A DNA stretch of 36,849 bases from Parachlamydiaceae bacterium (GCA_013821265.1 JACDHD010000019.1:1-36849); one strand, 5' to 3'; shown: positions 16,916 to 26,193, counted from the first letter of the stretch. Translations and numbers: made by a program. The notes: generated by a model from the sequence alone, not told the origin.

Positions 16916-18697
16916 ATGAGTGCGACAACAACAACAACAAAACCACCTCAAAAAAGTCATGGTTTGGTGACAAAGGCGTTTGGGAATCTGCTGCATGTAG
17001 CCTTTCAAGGCCATATTCAGCAAGGCGAAGTCGCAATGGTGAAAATAAATGACCTCGGCCTTAAAGGCGAAGTTATTGAAATTGCCGGCACCGAAGCAAA
17101 AGTCCAAGTGTTTGAAGATACACGTGATATTCAACTCCACACACCTGTAGAGTTCACCGGTAGTCTACTAGATGCAGAACTTGGACCAGGCCTGCTTACT
17201 TCAATAGTGGACGGCTTACAAAATCCTTTGGAAGAAGTTTCAAATGAAGCAGGATTCTTTCTGTCCCGCGGTTTGTATTTACCTCCCTTAAATAGACAGC
17301 GCCATTGGGAATATAAGCCCGTTGCACATATTGGAGAGTTTTTAGAACGCGGAGACACCTTGGGAACGACTCTCGAAGGGCGTTTTACGCATCACATCAT
17401 GCTCCCTTTTTCAAAATTTGGTCGCTACAAAATCACTTGGATTATAGCTCCAGGTTCTTACAACATCGATACTGTTGTTGCAAAAGCCGTAGATGAAAAA
17501 GGCGTCGAGCATCAATTCACAATGGTGCAAAGATGGCCTATTAAACAGCCATTATTTCAGGGAGAACGCATCAAGCCGACCAAAATGATGGATACAGGCC
17601 TACGCATTATTGACACGCAGTTCCCCATTATGAAGGGAGGAACATTCTGCAGTCCAGGGCCATTTGGAGCAGGTAAAACGGTTCTACAGCATCACCTAGC
17701 AAAATTTTCTTCTGTTGACATTGTGATCATAACCGCTTGTGGAGAACGTGCAGGAGAGGTCGTAGAAGTTTTAAGAGAATTCCCTCACCTGATAGATCCA
17801 CACACAAATGAAACGTTGATGACACGTACAGTCATCATTTGCAATACATCCTCTATGCCTGTAGCTGCAAGAGAATCCTCAATTTATATGGGCATCACCA
17901 TTGCAGAGTACTACCGTCAAATGGGATTAGATGTGTTGATGCTTGCAGATTCCACATCGCGTTGGGCGCAAGCTTTAAGGGAGATGTCAGGGCGCCTAGA
18001 AGAAATTCCCGGAGAAGAAGCTTTCCCTGCTTATTTAGCTTCGCGCATCGCTGCTTTCTACGAACGCTCTGGGGTATTATCTTTGAAAAATGGCAAACAG
18101 GGGTCTTTGACCATAGGAGGAGCCGTTTCTCCTGCCGGTGGTAACTTTGAAGAACCTGTTACTCAAGCAACGCTAGCGGTAGTAGGAGCCTTCTTAGGCC
18201 TATCTAGAGAACGTTCCGATTCAAGACGCTATCCTGCAATTGACCCCTTAATTTCTTGGTCTAAGTACATCCTTGAGGTCAGTGAAGAATTGGGTCATCT
18301 TGTTGCGAATTGGGGCGAAATGGTCATCCGTGCAGATCACATATTGCGTATGGGCAATGAGATCGGAAAGCGCATGGAGGTTGTTGGAGAAGAAGGCACT
18401 GCGTTAAGCGATATGATTGTGTATCTAAAAGCAGAGCTCTATGATTTCTGCTACTTACAGCAAAACGCATTCGACAAGGAAGATGCCTACTGCCCTCTTA
18501 AACGCCAAGCAGCTCTCTTCTTACTTATCAATGCGATCTTCGATAAAAAATTTGCATTTTCATCGCATGATCAAGCCAGAGACTTTTTCCTATCTCTCCA
18601 AAACGAAGTTAAAAATATTAATTTTATGGCTTACGACAGCCAGCATTACAAAGATGCGGTTCGAAAAGTTAGAGAAGAAATTTCGAATCACCCATAA
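16916..18697 (+). CDS. atpA: V-type ATPase catalytic subunit A
   Basis: The 593-aa catalytic subunit binds and hydrolyses ATP. The P-loop Gly-Pro-Phe-Gly-Ala-Gly-Lys-Thr is near residue 248. Gly-Glu-Arg-Ala-Gly-Glu and Ala-Asp-Ser-Thr-Ser-Arg-Trp-Ala-Gln-Ala-Leu-Arg-Glu are in place, and the V-type 'non-homologous region' is present before the P-loop. I chose the ATG at 16916 because AGAGGG at 16903-16908 is at correct spacing for it; the in-frame ATG at 16910 is only 1 nt from that site. It starts 2 nt after the DUF2764 stop. A low-complexity Thr run follows the start. Confidence 0.97.
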   Translation: MSATTTTTKPPQKSHGLVTKAFGNLLHVAFQGHIQQGEVAMVKINDLGLKGEVIEIAGTEAKVQVFEDTRDIQLHTPVEFTGSLLDAELGPGLLTSIVDGLQNPLEEVSNEAGFFLSRGLYLPPLNRQRHWEYKPVAHIGEFLERGDTLGTTLEGRFTHHIMLPFSKFGRYKITWIIAPGSYNIDTVVAKAVDEKGVEHQFTMVQRWPIKQPLFQGERIKPTKMMDTGLRIIDTQFPIMKGGTFCSPGPFGAGKTVLQHHLAKFSSVDIVIITACGERAGEVVEVLREFPHLIDPHTNETLMTRTVIICNTSSMPVAARESSIYMGITIAEYYRQMGLDVLMLADSTSRWAQALREMSGRLEEIPGEEAFPAYLASRIAAFYERSGVLSLKNGKQGSLTIGGAVSPAGGNFEEPVTQATLAVVGAFLGLSRERSDSRRYPAIDPLISWSKYILEVSEELGHLVANWGEMVIRADHILRMGNEIGKRMEVVGEEGTALSDMIVYLKAELYDFCYLQQNAFDKEDAYCPLKRQAALFLLINAIFDKKFAFSSHDQARDFFLSLQNEVKNINFMAYDSQHYKDAVRKVREEISNHP

Positions 18698-18711
18698 GTT
18701 GAGGTTGCCCT

Positions 18712-20022
18712 ATGAAAACTGTTTATGAACGAATAAATGACATGCGAGGAAACCTCATTACTGTTACTGCAGAGGGGGTTAGTTTAGGTGAACTTGCCCG
18801 TATTGATTTAAGTGATGGCCGGTATGTTTACGCTTCTGTTCTACGCATTGAAGGCAATCAAGTCACACTGCAAGTCTTTCAAAACACACGTGGGATCTCT
18901 ACAGGCAATCGCGTGACCTTTTTGAAGCATCAGATGCAAGCCTCTTTCAGTGATTCCCTATTGGGACGTCGTTTGAACGGAGCAGGTATACCCATTGACA
19001 ACGGACCAGAAATCATTGGGGATTCCATCAATATTGGAACTGCTTCATTTAATCCTGTGCGCCGTGTTATCCCACGCGAAATGGTGCGCACCAACATCCC
19101 AATGATTGATGTGTTTAATTGCCTTGTGAAATCGCAAAAAATTCCTATTTTCTCTGTTCCAGGAGAACCCTATAACGCTTTGCTGATGCGCATTGCCAAT
19201 CAGACCGATGCCGATGTGGTTATTATTGGGGGGATGGGATTAACGTTTAAAGATTACCAAGCATTTATCGACAACGCAGAAGAAGCGGGAACGATGAATA
19301 AAACAGTTATGTTTATCCATCGCGCAACAGATCCTGCTGTAGAGTGTATTTTAGTCCCTGACATGGCTCTAGCGTGTGCAGAAAAATTTGCCATTAACGG
19401 AAAAGATGTGCTGGTGCTACTTACTGACATGACAGCCTTTGCAGATGCTCTAAAGGAAATCTCCATCACCATGGACCAAGTTCCTTCCAATCGCGGATAC
19501 CCAGGTTCTCTTTATTCTGATCTAGCCGCCAGATATGAAAAGGCTGTTTTGATTGATGGCAGTGGCTCGATTACCATCGTGGGTGTTACGACGATGCCTG
19601 GTGATGACGTCACACATCCTATTCCCGATAACACTGGATACATTACAGAGGGACAGTTTTACCTTCACAACAAGCAGATTGATCCATTTGGTTCTCTATC
19701 ACGACTAAAGCAGCTTGTCATAGGAGTCGTTACGCGTGAAGATCACGGAAGCCTTGCCAATGCGATGATTCGCCTTTACGCTGAATCTAAAAAAGCACGT
19801 GAACGTCAAGGGATGGGATTTAAATTATCGAAATGGGACGAAAAGTTGTTAACGTACTCTAAGCTCTTTGAAAAACGCATGATGAATCTTGAGGTCAATT
19901 TACCCATAGAACAAGCTTTAGACGAGGGCTGGGAGACATTAGCAGAATGTTTCTTGCCCGAAGAGGTTGGAATTAAACAGTCAATCGTAGACAAGTATTG
20001 GCCTAAAGTTAAGGTGGCCTAG
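18712..20022 (+). CDS. atpB: V-type ATPase regulatory subunit B
   Basis: The 436-aa subunit B alternates with A in the V1 hexamer. It lacks a functional P-loop: the corresponding position reads Phe-Ser-Val-Pro-Gly-Glu-Pro-Tyr-Asn, as expected for the non-catalytic subunit. Typical B motifs such as [12 protein letters not shown] and [11 protein letters not shown] are present. GAGG precedes the start. It is followed by an inverted repeat, not directly by atpD. Confidence 0.97.
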   Translation: MKTVYERINDMRGNLITVTAEGVSLGELARIDLSDGRYVYASVLRIEGNQVTLQVFQNTRGISTGNRVTFLKHQMQASFSDSLLGRRLNGAGIPIDNGPEIIGDSINIGTASFNPVRRVIPREMVRTNIPMIDVFNCLVKSQKIPIFSVPGEPYNALLMRIANQTDADVVIIGGMGLTFKDYQAFIDNAEEAGTMNKTVMFIHRATDPAVECILVPDMALACAEKFAINGKDVLVLLTDMTAFADALKEISITMDQVPSNRGYPGSLYSDLAARYEKAVLIDGSGSITIVGVTTMPGDDVTHPIPDNTGYITEGQFYLHNKQIDPFGSLSRLKQLVIGVVTREDHGSLANAMIRLYAESKKARERQGMGFKLSKWDEKLLTYSKLFEKRMMNLEVNLPIEQALDEGWETLAECFLPEEVGIKQSIVDKYWPKVKVA

Positions 20023-20054
20023 GATTTACTAGTGAGTACAGAAGGGAACGAACT

Positions 20055-20189
20055 CCCTCTGTGCTCTCTGTGGGCTCTGTGGTAGTCATATGGTAAAAAC
20101 TTTTAAAATGAGGAAATTAATTCGAACCCTCAATTGTAAAAACATTAAACAAATTAGACTACCACAGAGCCCACAGAGAGCACAGAGGG
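20055..20189. repeat. CACAGAG-family inverted repeat inside the V-ATPase operon
   Basis: Perfect 33-bp arms (20055-20087 and 20157-20189) read CCCTCTGTGCTCTCTGTGGG outward and flank a 69-bp AT-rich centre. The motif faces the opposite way compared with the copies at 11299, 13559 and 24299. It separates atpB from the downstream operon genes. In RNA it would be a very stable stem that could reduce read-through or act as an mRNA stability element. Confidence 0.88.
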
Positions 20190-20256
20190 GGTTTATTCTT
20201 TTCTGTTCCTGGTAATCTCGTGGTAATGATAAATAAACATATCGCTGGAGAAAATA

Positions 20257-20556
20257 ATGCAAAAATTACTTAGTAGCTTAGTCGTTTTTTTGGCTTGTAC
20301 AGCTAGTGTGAACGCAGCACTGCCACCTTTAGCACAAAGCATCGCTGAATTAAAAGCCCTCTTAATAAACGAAGAATTGACGAGTTCTTTAGGAATGGCG
20401 GAAAGCATTCTGAGCATTGAAAAAACAGATTCAGGATATCTAGTGACCACTCGCAGCAAGGAACTGGCTGTTGACGTGATCTATTTACCAGCGCAAAATA
20501 TAGGTCCCTTAAAATTTGATTTAAAATTTCAACCCGTACAGACAGCTGAGCACTAG
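20257..20556 (+). CDS. Exported 99-aa protein inserted in the V-ATPase operon
   Basis: A clear signal peptide covers residues 1-20 (Met-Gln-Lys start, Leu/Val/Ala core, Val-Asn-Ala cleavage). The roughly 79-aa mature domain has a helical first half and a beta-strand second half ending Leu-Lys-Phe-Asp-Leu-Lys-Phe-Gln-Pro. CTGGAG lies about 6 nt before the ATG. The stop codon is only 2 nt before the atpD start, so it is translationally linked to the ATPase. I know of no V-ATPase subunit of this kind. It may act on the extracytoplasmic face of the complex or simply be co-expressed; unknown. Confidence 0.75.
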   Translation: MQKLLSSLVVFLACTASVNAALPPLAQSIAELKALLINEELTSSLGMAESILSIEKTDSGYLVTTRSKELAVDVIYLPAQNIGPLKFDLKFQPVQTAEH

Positions 20557-20558
20557 AA

Positions 20559-21200
20559 ATGGCGGAAATTAAGTTAACGAAAAGCGAATTGCGTTTTCAG
20601 CAGAATCGATTGACTCAGCTGAAAAAGTACTTGCCCACCCTTCAGCTAAAAAAAGCGATGCTACAGGCTGAAGTCAGTGACGCACGTCAGGAAATTTCTG
20701 CTTTAGAGTTAGCTTATCGCAATTTACACACTGCTGTAGACAGTTATAGCGAACTTCTATCAGGATTATCAGAATTCAATCCCGAAGAGGCTGCGCATGT
20801 GGAAAAGGTCAATAAACACTATGAAAATATTGCTGGAGTAGAAGTGCCCTACTTTGATTCAATCGTGTTTAAGGAGTATCTTTACAACTTATTTGATACT
20901 CCACCTTGGGTCGATAGCGTGGTGCGCGGGATTCGTTCTCTAGCGGAAGCTTTGGCAAAAATTGATATTGCCCGAGAGAAAAAAGCAGCCTTGGAAAAAG
21001 AGCTACGTGAGGTTTCCATCCGCGTCAATTTGTTTGAAAAAATTTTGATTCCTCGCGCACTTGGAAATATAAAAAAGATCAAAGTCTTTTTGGGTGATCA
21101 ACAACTCGCAGCGGTCTCTCAAGCTAAAGTGGCAAAAACTAAGATCGAGGAACGCAAAGCGAGTGCAAAAGCTGCACAGGAGGAAATCCATGCGGCATGA
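20559..21200 (+). CDS. atpD: V-type ATPase subunit D (central rotor stalk)
   Basis: The 213-aa subunit D has long N- and C-terminal helices that form the rotor coiled coil. The start Lys-Leu-Thr-Lys-Ser-Glu-Leu-Arg-Phe-Gln-Gln-Asn-Arg-Leu and the later Arg-Val-Asn-Leu-Phe-Glu-Lys-Ile-Leu-Ile-Pro are characteristic of the family. It begins 2 nt after the preceding stop codon and ends overlapping the atpI start by 11 nt. Subunit F, the usual rotor partner, is not encoded in this operon. Confidence 0.93.
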   Translation: MAEIKLTKSELRFQQNRLTQLKKYLPTLQLKKAMLQAEVSDARQEISALELAYRNLHTAVDSYSELLSGLSEFNPEEAAHVEKVNKHYENIAGVEVPYFDSIVFKEYLYNLFDTPPWVDSVVRGIRSLAEALAKIDIAREKKAALEKELREVSIRVNLFEKILIPRALGNIKKIKVFLGDQQLAAVSQAKVAKTKIEERKASAKAAQEEIHAA

Positions 21201-23106
21201 TGTGAAAAAATTTCTCTTCGTTGGTGCTGAGCAAGATCGCAAGGTCTTTTTTCAAGAAGCTCAGCAAATCGGAGTCGTCAACTTTATTGAAACGGCAGAG
21301 CAATCGAAAGAAGGCCTTTCAGAAGTTAATGACCTTGTTGCAGCCATTAAGGTACTTCGTGGTTTGCCTACCATGGAACAACAAGAGCTTGAGGCTTATT
21401 CCTTAGCGCACGCACTTGTGCAGAAAATCTTATCGCTTAAACACGACCTTGAGAAATTATACGAAGATCGTCGCACAACACGTTTGGAAATTTCTCGAGT
21501 GGCTATTTTTGGAGATTTTTCACAAAAAGATCTTCACTTCATTGAGCAGCAAGGTCATCGCAAGATGCAATTTTACTTTGCGAAGCAAGGGACTGCTATT
21601 GAACATCCTCAACCTAGTCAGGTGCTATATGTAGGCTCTGAACATGGTCTAGACTACTTTGTGGCCATTAATGAACAGCCCATGCAATATGAGCACCTGG
21701 TAGAAATGCGCATTGAGCATCCTGTCGGTGAGCTGCGAAACCGATATGCTCAGGTTGAGAAAGAGATTCATCTTCAAGAACAGCGACTCAAGGGCTACGC
21801 TAAGTATAATCGCTTTTTACACAATGCATTAGTTGAAACCCTCAATGCCTATCATTTAGAAGTTGCAGAACAAGATGTAAAACCTCTTCTGGATGGCAGT
21901 TTATTCCTTGTAAGCAGTTGGATTCCCGTTAATAAAATTCAAGAAGTGGACACGTTAATTCAAAAGCTTAATGTTCACATGTCCGAAATCGCAATTGAGC
22001 CTACTGATCGAGTTCCCACTTACTTGGAAAATGAGGGGCTCCATCGCATTGGTGAAGATGTCATTGATATCTACGACACCCCTTCCGTTACAGATAAAGA
22101 TCCTTCCCTGTGGGTTTTGGTCGCTTTTGCGCTATTTTTTGCATTTATTGTGGGCGATGCGGGTTATGGGACAATCTTCTTAGGAATCGCATTATATATT
22201 CGCTATAAGCACTCCAACTTACATGGAATGAAGCAGCGTATGTTGAATCTCTTTACTATTTTGAGCTTTGCTACAATTGCCTGGGGAGTCCTCACGACAT
22301 CTTTTTTTGGCATTTCCTTTACTCCAGATAGCCCTGTACGCAAAGTATCGCTGCTGACCTGGCTTGTGAAGAACAAAACTGCCTATCACATGGCGCACAA
22401 AGATAGTGTGTACGAATATTGGGTAAAAAAGTATCCACAATTGCAAGGTGTCAACGACCCTGAAGAATTCATGACGAAAGCTGAAAAAACGAAAGATGGA
22501 AAGACCTCCTATGAGCTCTTCAACAAATTTTCAGATAACATCATGCTAGAATTAGCCTTATTTGTTGGAGTTGTCCACTTGATTATATCGATGATACGTT
22601 ATTTGAATCGCAATTGGGTGTTTTTGGGGTGGATTGCATTTATTGTCGGGGGTTATTTGTATACTCCGTACTACCTCAAGGCCACCTCTCTCATCCATTT
22701 CCTTTTTGGCATCAACCCTTCTACAGGAGCCACAGACGGAGTTTATCTCATGCTGGGAGGAATCGCCTTTGCTGTAATTGTCTCTATTTTTAAGAATAAG
22801 TTGCTTGGAATTCTAGAAGTCACAATGGCGATTCAGATTTTTGGAGATATCATGTCTTATTTGCGTTTATATGCTTTAGGACTAGCTGGTTCCATTGTTA
22901 CAGCAACGATGAATGATTCAATAAGTAAGATGCACATCTTCTTCGCTATTATTTTATTATTGGCGGGTCATCTAGTGAATATGGCTCTTGCTATCATGGG
23001 TGGGGTTATTCATGGATTGCGTCTTAATTTCTTGGAATGGTATCACTATAGCTTCGAAGGTGGAGGAAAAAAATTCACTCCACTTCGCAAAATTCAAATT
23101 GAATAA
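21190..23106 (+). CDS. atpI: V-type ATPase membrane subunit I (a-subunit)
   Basis: The product is 638 aa from the ATG at 21190, which has CAGGAGG 6 nt upstream; the longer frame from 21094 lies inside atpD. The N-terminal half (about 1-300) is the cytosolic helical arm. The C-terminal half has about seven membrane segments, including Gly-Asp-Ala-Gly-Tyr-Gly and the Ser-Tyr-Leu-Arg-Leu-Tyr-Ala-Leu-Gly-Leu-Ala segment that carries the essential Arg of ion translocation. An extended, partly soluble loop with many Lys lies between the first membrane segments (roughly residues 410-445). Confidence 0.96.
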   Translation: MRHDVKKFLFVGAEQDRKVFFQEAQQIGVVNFIETAEQSKEGLSEVNDLVAAIKVLRGLPTMEQQELEAYSLAHALVQKILSLKHDLEKLYEDRRTTRLEISRVAIFGDFSQKDLHFIEQQGHRKMQFYFAKQGTAIEHPQPSQVLYVGSEHGLDYFVAINEQPMQYEHLVEMRIEHPVGELRNRYAQVEKEIHLQEQRLKGYAKYNRFLHNALVETLNAYHLEVAEQDVKPLLDGSLFLVSSWIPVNKIQEVDTLIQKLNVHMSEIAIEPTDRVPTYLENEGLHRIGEDVIDIYDTPSVTDKDPSLWVLVAFALFFAFIVGDAGYGTIFLGIALYIRYKHSNLHGMKQRMLNLFTILSFATIAWGVLTTSFFGISFTPDSPVRKVSLLTWLVKNKTAYHMAHKDSVYEYWVKKYPQLQGVNDPEEFMTKAEKTKDGKTSYELFNKFSDNIMLELALFVGVVHLIISMIRYLNRNWVFLGWIAFIVGGYLYTPYYLKATSLIHFLFGINPSTGATDGVYLMLGGIAFAVIVSIFKNKLLGILEVTMAIQIFGDIMSYLRLYALGLAGSIVTATMNDSISKMHIFFAIILLLAGHLVNMALAIMGGVIHGLRLNFLEWYHYSFEGGGKKFTPLRKIQIE

Positions 23107-23127
23107 CTCTTAAGGAGAACAATTGGC

Positions 23128-23556
23128 ATGAATCTAAATTTTGATATGGCAGGTCCGGCAATAGCACTAGGACTAAGCTCAATCGGTAGTTCCATAGGAT
23201 GCTGCATTGCTGGCATGGCTTCTCATGCCGTCATGAGTCGCGTAGAAGAAGGACATGGTAAATTTATTGGGATGGCCGCTGCCCCTTCTTCACAGTCAAT
23301 TTATGGCTTCATTCTCATGTTGTTAATGAGTAAAGCCATCCAAGAGGGCGATCTAGCTCCTTTATCGGGAATAGCCATCGGCACTTTTGCAGGAGCGGCG
23401 ATTATGATTTCCGCTATCTTCCAAGGTAAAGTTTGCGCGACAGGTATTCAAGCCTCTGCAAAGCAGCCGGCAATTTTTGGTAAATGTTTTGCTGCAATCG
23501 GTATTATTGAATCGTTTGCATTGTTTGCATTCGTTTTTGCCTTACTGTTAATGTAA
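23128..23556 (+). CDS. atpK: V-type ATPase rotor-ring subunit K (proteolipid)
   Basis: The 142-aa protein has four hydrophobic helices (two hairpins), the usual fused V-type c-subunit. The ion-binding Glu is residue 128 in the last helix (Gly-Ile-Ile-Glu-Ser-Phe-Ala). Ser55-Gln56 in helix 2 and Gln99 in Phe-Gln-Gly-Lys-Val occupy positions equivalent, by eye alignment, to the Na+ ligands Thr64, Gln65 and Gln110 of Enterococcus hirae NtpK. The first hairpin has no carboxylate, so one ion per subunit is expected. GGAG precedes the ATG. It is the last ATPase gene. Confidence 0.95.
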   Translation: MNLNFDMAGPAIALGLSSIGSSIGCCIAGMASHAVMSRVEEGHGKFIGMAAAPSSQSIYGFILMLLMSKAIQEGDLAPLSGIAIGTFAGAAIMISAIFQGKVCATGIQASAKQPAIFGKCFAAIGIIESFALFAFVFALLLM

Positions 23557-23576
23557 TCCTAATATTGGGGACCGTT

Positions 23577-24221
23577 ATGCTGTTTAAAGATCGCGCCGAT
23601 GCAGGCATTCAACTAGCTGCTCTTCTAAAAGATTATAGCAGCGCTGATAATACTGTGATCATTGGACTTCCTCGTGGAGGCGTGATCACAGCAGCAATGG
23701 TCGCTAATGAGTTGAAGCTTCCTTTAGATGTCACCTGTCCCCGTAAAATTGGAGCTCCAGGTGAAACAGAACTTGCCATCGGAGCCATCACAGAAACCGG
23801 TGAGGGCACGTTCGACGACGACTTAATCAACCGTTTAAATATCTCTCCTGAATACATTCAAGAAGAAGTTAAGAAAGAAAAAGAAGTTGCCAAGCGCAGA
23901 CTGACGGCTTATCGCAAGCTGCGATCAAAACTTGATCTTTCTGGTAGGACCGTCATTATTATTGATGATGGGTTGGCCACGGGGGCAACAATGAAAGCGG
24001 CGATTAAATCCATCCAATCTGAAGGAGCTACCAAGATTGTTGTTGCAGTACCTGTAGCACCTCCTGAAGTGCTGGAAGAGATCCAAAAGCTCGTCGATGA
24101 GGCGTTTGCGTTGGATACACCTTTTCTATTTCAAGCAATTGGGGAATTTTACCAAGACTTTACTCCAACCGAAGATGAGGATGTGGAAGCGATTCTACAA
24201 GATTTCAACCAAACAAAATGA
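23577..24221 (+). CDS. Phosphoribosyltransferase-domain protein
   Basis: The product is 214 aa from the ATG at 23577, 9 nt after a GGGGA site; the upstream TTG is less likely. The PRPP-binding motif Val-Ile-Ile-Ile-Asp-Asp-Gly-Leu-Ala-Thr-Gly-Ala-Thr-Met lies near residues 122-135, and Gly-Leu-Pro-Arg-Gly-Gly-Val near 29-35 is typical. This is the family of free-standing predicted phosphoribosyltransferases of unknown substrate, often next to alpha/beta-hydrolases in other bacteria, not a named purine enzyme. It starts 20 nt after atpK and may be read with the ATPase operon. Confidence 0.88.
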   Translation: MLFKDRADAGIQLAALLKDYSSADNTVIIGLPRGGVITAAMVANELKLPLDVTCPRKIGAPGETELAIGAITETGEGTFDDDLINRLNISPEYIQEEVKKEKEVAKRRLTAYRKLRSKLDLSGRTVIIIDDGLATGATMKAAIKSIQSEGATKIVVAVPVAPPEVLEEIQKLVDEAFALDTPFLFQAIGEFYQDFTPTEDEDVEAILQDFNQTK

Positions 24222-24298
24222 CATGAGTTGGACGTAGACTGATTGAGCAGTTGCATAAGTCCGATCGAAACAATCGTAACAATCTTCGTTTTATTGTT

Positions 24299-24586
24299 TA
24301 CCACAGAGACACAGAAGCACAGAGAAGCGCAGAGAGCGAGAAAACACATGCTCAACTTTAAAAAGTGGAGAATGGGTTAAGATAACGAATAAACTTGAAT
24401 CTGGTTACGACGTAACTAGTAAGATGAAAAAATACTTCGCGTGGGCGCAAGCCCATGCGAATGCTGTTTTTTAAAAAGCCTCAGCTTTTTAAAAAGACAT
24501 CGAATAGCAAAACATAGAGCACGTCACAACTTTGCAAACTCCCTCTCGCTCTCTGTGCTTCTCTGTGCCTCTGTGTCTCTGTGGTA
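24299..24586. mobile_element. 288-bp non-autonomous element of the CACAGAG family, copy 2
   Basis: Terminal inverted repeats of 42 bp (24299-24340 and 24545-24586) differ at only two positions. The interior has no ORF and carries the same features in the same order as copy 1: a GAT/AAGATGAAAA segment, a hairpin at 24436-24461 with a GCAA loop, and the TTTTTAAAAAGCC/TCAGC AT palindrome. Length is identical to copy 1. Flanks CTTCGTTTTATT and AAATAAAACAAAC extend the inverted repeats. It lies between convergent gene ends. Confidence 0.87.
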
Positions 24587-24630
24587 AAAATAAAACAAAC
24601 ACTAGTTGCTACGAACACGGAATGACCGAG

Positions 24631-26193
24631 CTACCCCTCAATATGTTCCATGAGGAACTGTGGAACCGCCGAAATAGGCAAACGTTCCTGTTTTAAACTA
24701 TCGCGGTAGCGCACCGTTACAGTCTGATCCGTCAACGTTTGTGTATCCACAGTAAAGCAAAAAGGCGTTCCCGCTTCATCCATTCTTGCATAGCGCTTTC
24801 CGATATTCTGTTTTACATCCAGCTGGACATTCCAACGCTGACGCAACTTCAGGTAAAGATCGCGCGCAATTTCAGGCATTCCATCTTTATCAACGAGAGG
24901 AAAAATTGCCGCCTTAATTGGAGCAATTCTCGGATGGAAGCGCATATACATTCCACTCGGTCTAGCAGCATCTTCCACATAAGCCTCACACAATAACGCC
25001 AGAACACCGCGATCTGCACCTGCAGAAGGTTCAATAATATGAGGAAAATAATGTTCATTAGCTTCTTGATCGAAGTACTTCATGCGATCGCCCATCCCAG
25101 AATGCTCTGCATGCTGTCTTAAGTCGTAATCTGTGCGATGCGCAATCCCTTCTAATTCGCCAAATCCCGGATCGGTAAATGGAAAACGATATTCGATATC
25201 ACTGCTACCAGCTCCCTCTTTAGCATAATGAGCCAGCTCATCCTGAGTTTGAGGACGCAAGCGCAAGTTTTCAGCAGAAATTCCCATCTTTTGCCACCAC
25301 TGAAAGCGAGCTTGGCGCCAATATTCATACCACTGGCGTGCTTCGTTTGGCTGAACAAAAAATTCAATTTCCATTTGTTCAAATTCACGTGAACGGAAAA
25401 TGAAATTTCGCGGTGTCACCTCATTTCGGAAGGCTTTTCCTATTTGGGCAATTCCAAAAGGCACTTTTACACGTGATGTATCGACAACGTTGCGAAAGTT
25501 TGCAAATATTCCTTGAGCGGTCTCTGGACGAAGATAGGCAATTGCAGAAGGGTCTTCGAGGGCACCTACAAACGTTTTAAACATCAAATTAAACTGACGC
25601 GGCTCTGTGAGGGTACCCACCGTTTCGGTATCGGGTCCAATGGCATTTTTTTGCAACTCAGCAGAAAGTTCTGAATAGGGTTGAAGCTGTTTCGGTGCTT
25701 CTAAATTTTTGACACCACCACCAAACTTCTTCAGTAGTTTGTCTGCTTTTTTGTGCCATAACTCCTGAGCATTATCTCCATCGACAACAACTAACCAACC
25801 CAAAGATTGCTGTTGACCATCTTTATTGGCGATCAACTCTGCAGTTACAAGGTGGTCCGCGCGGTAGCGATTTTTTGTTTCACGACAATCCACCATCGGA
25901 TCGCTAAAGCCGCCTACGTGACCTGATGCCACCCAAACTTTTGGATTCATCACAATCGAGCAGTCAACCCCTACAATATCAATCAGCTTGCCATCGGGTC
26001 CAAGACCTGGACAACGCACAACATCTTGCCACCACGCTTCCTTAAGATTGCGCTTTAATTCCACTCCTAAAGGACCGTAGTCCCAAAAGCCATTGATGCC
26101 ACCGTAGATATCTGAAGATTGGAAAATGAATCCCCTTCGTTTGCATAACGCTACAATTTTTTCCATTTTTCCGGATGTTTTCGTATCTGACAT
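24631..26193 (-). CDS. glyQS: Glycyl-tRNA synthetase, single-chain (alpha2, eukaryote/archaeal-like) type
   Basis: The 520-aa class II synthetase charges tRNA-Gly. The N-terminus Lys-Arg-Arg-Gly-Phe-Ile-Phe-Gln-Ser-Ser-Asp-Ile-Tyr-Gly-Gly and Phe-Trp-Asp-Tyr-Gly-Pro-Leu-Gly are hallmarks of the alpha2 form. Motif 2 is Phe-Arg-Asn-Glu-Val-Thr-Pro-Arg-Asn-Phe-Ile-Phe-Arg-Ser-Arg-Glu-Phe. Motif 3 is Gly-Ala-Asp-Arg near Ser-Ala-Gly-Ala-Asp-Arg-Gly-Val, and a C-terminal anticodon-binding domain follows. It is not the fused alpha-beta GlyQS that I recall for Chlamydiaceae. AAGGA precedes the start. Confidence 0.95.
   Translation of the reverse strand: MSDTKTSGKMEKIVALCKRRGFIFQSSDIYGGINGFWDYGPLGVELKRNLKEAWWQDVVRCPGLGPDGKLIDIVGVDCSIVMNPKVWVASGHVGGFSDPMVDCRETKNRYRADHLVTAELIANKDGQQQSLGWLVVVDGDNAQELWHKKADKLLKKFGGGVKNLEAPKQLQPYSELSAELQKNAIGPDTETVGTLTEPRQFNLMFKTFVGALEDPSAIAYLRPETAQGIFANFRNVVDTSRVKVPFGIAQIGKAFRNEVTPRNFIFRSREFEQMEIEFFVQPNEARQWYEYWRQARFQWWQKMGISAENLRLRPQTQDELAHYAKEGAGSSDIEYRFPFTDPGFGELEGIAHRTDYDLRQHAEHSGMGDRMKYFDQEANEHYFPHIIEPSAGADRGVLALLCEAYVEDAARPSGMYMRFHPRIAPIKAAIFPLVDKDGMPEIARDLYLKLRQRWNVQLDVKQNIGKRYARMDEAGTPFCFTVDTQTLTDQTVTVRYRDSLKQERLPISAVPQFLMEHIEG

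Noticed and set aside
21094-21189. Extended N-terminus of AtpI
   Set aside because: It lies fully inside atpD; the ATG at 21190 has a strong CAGGAGG site and the right family start.
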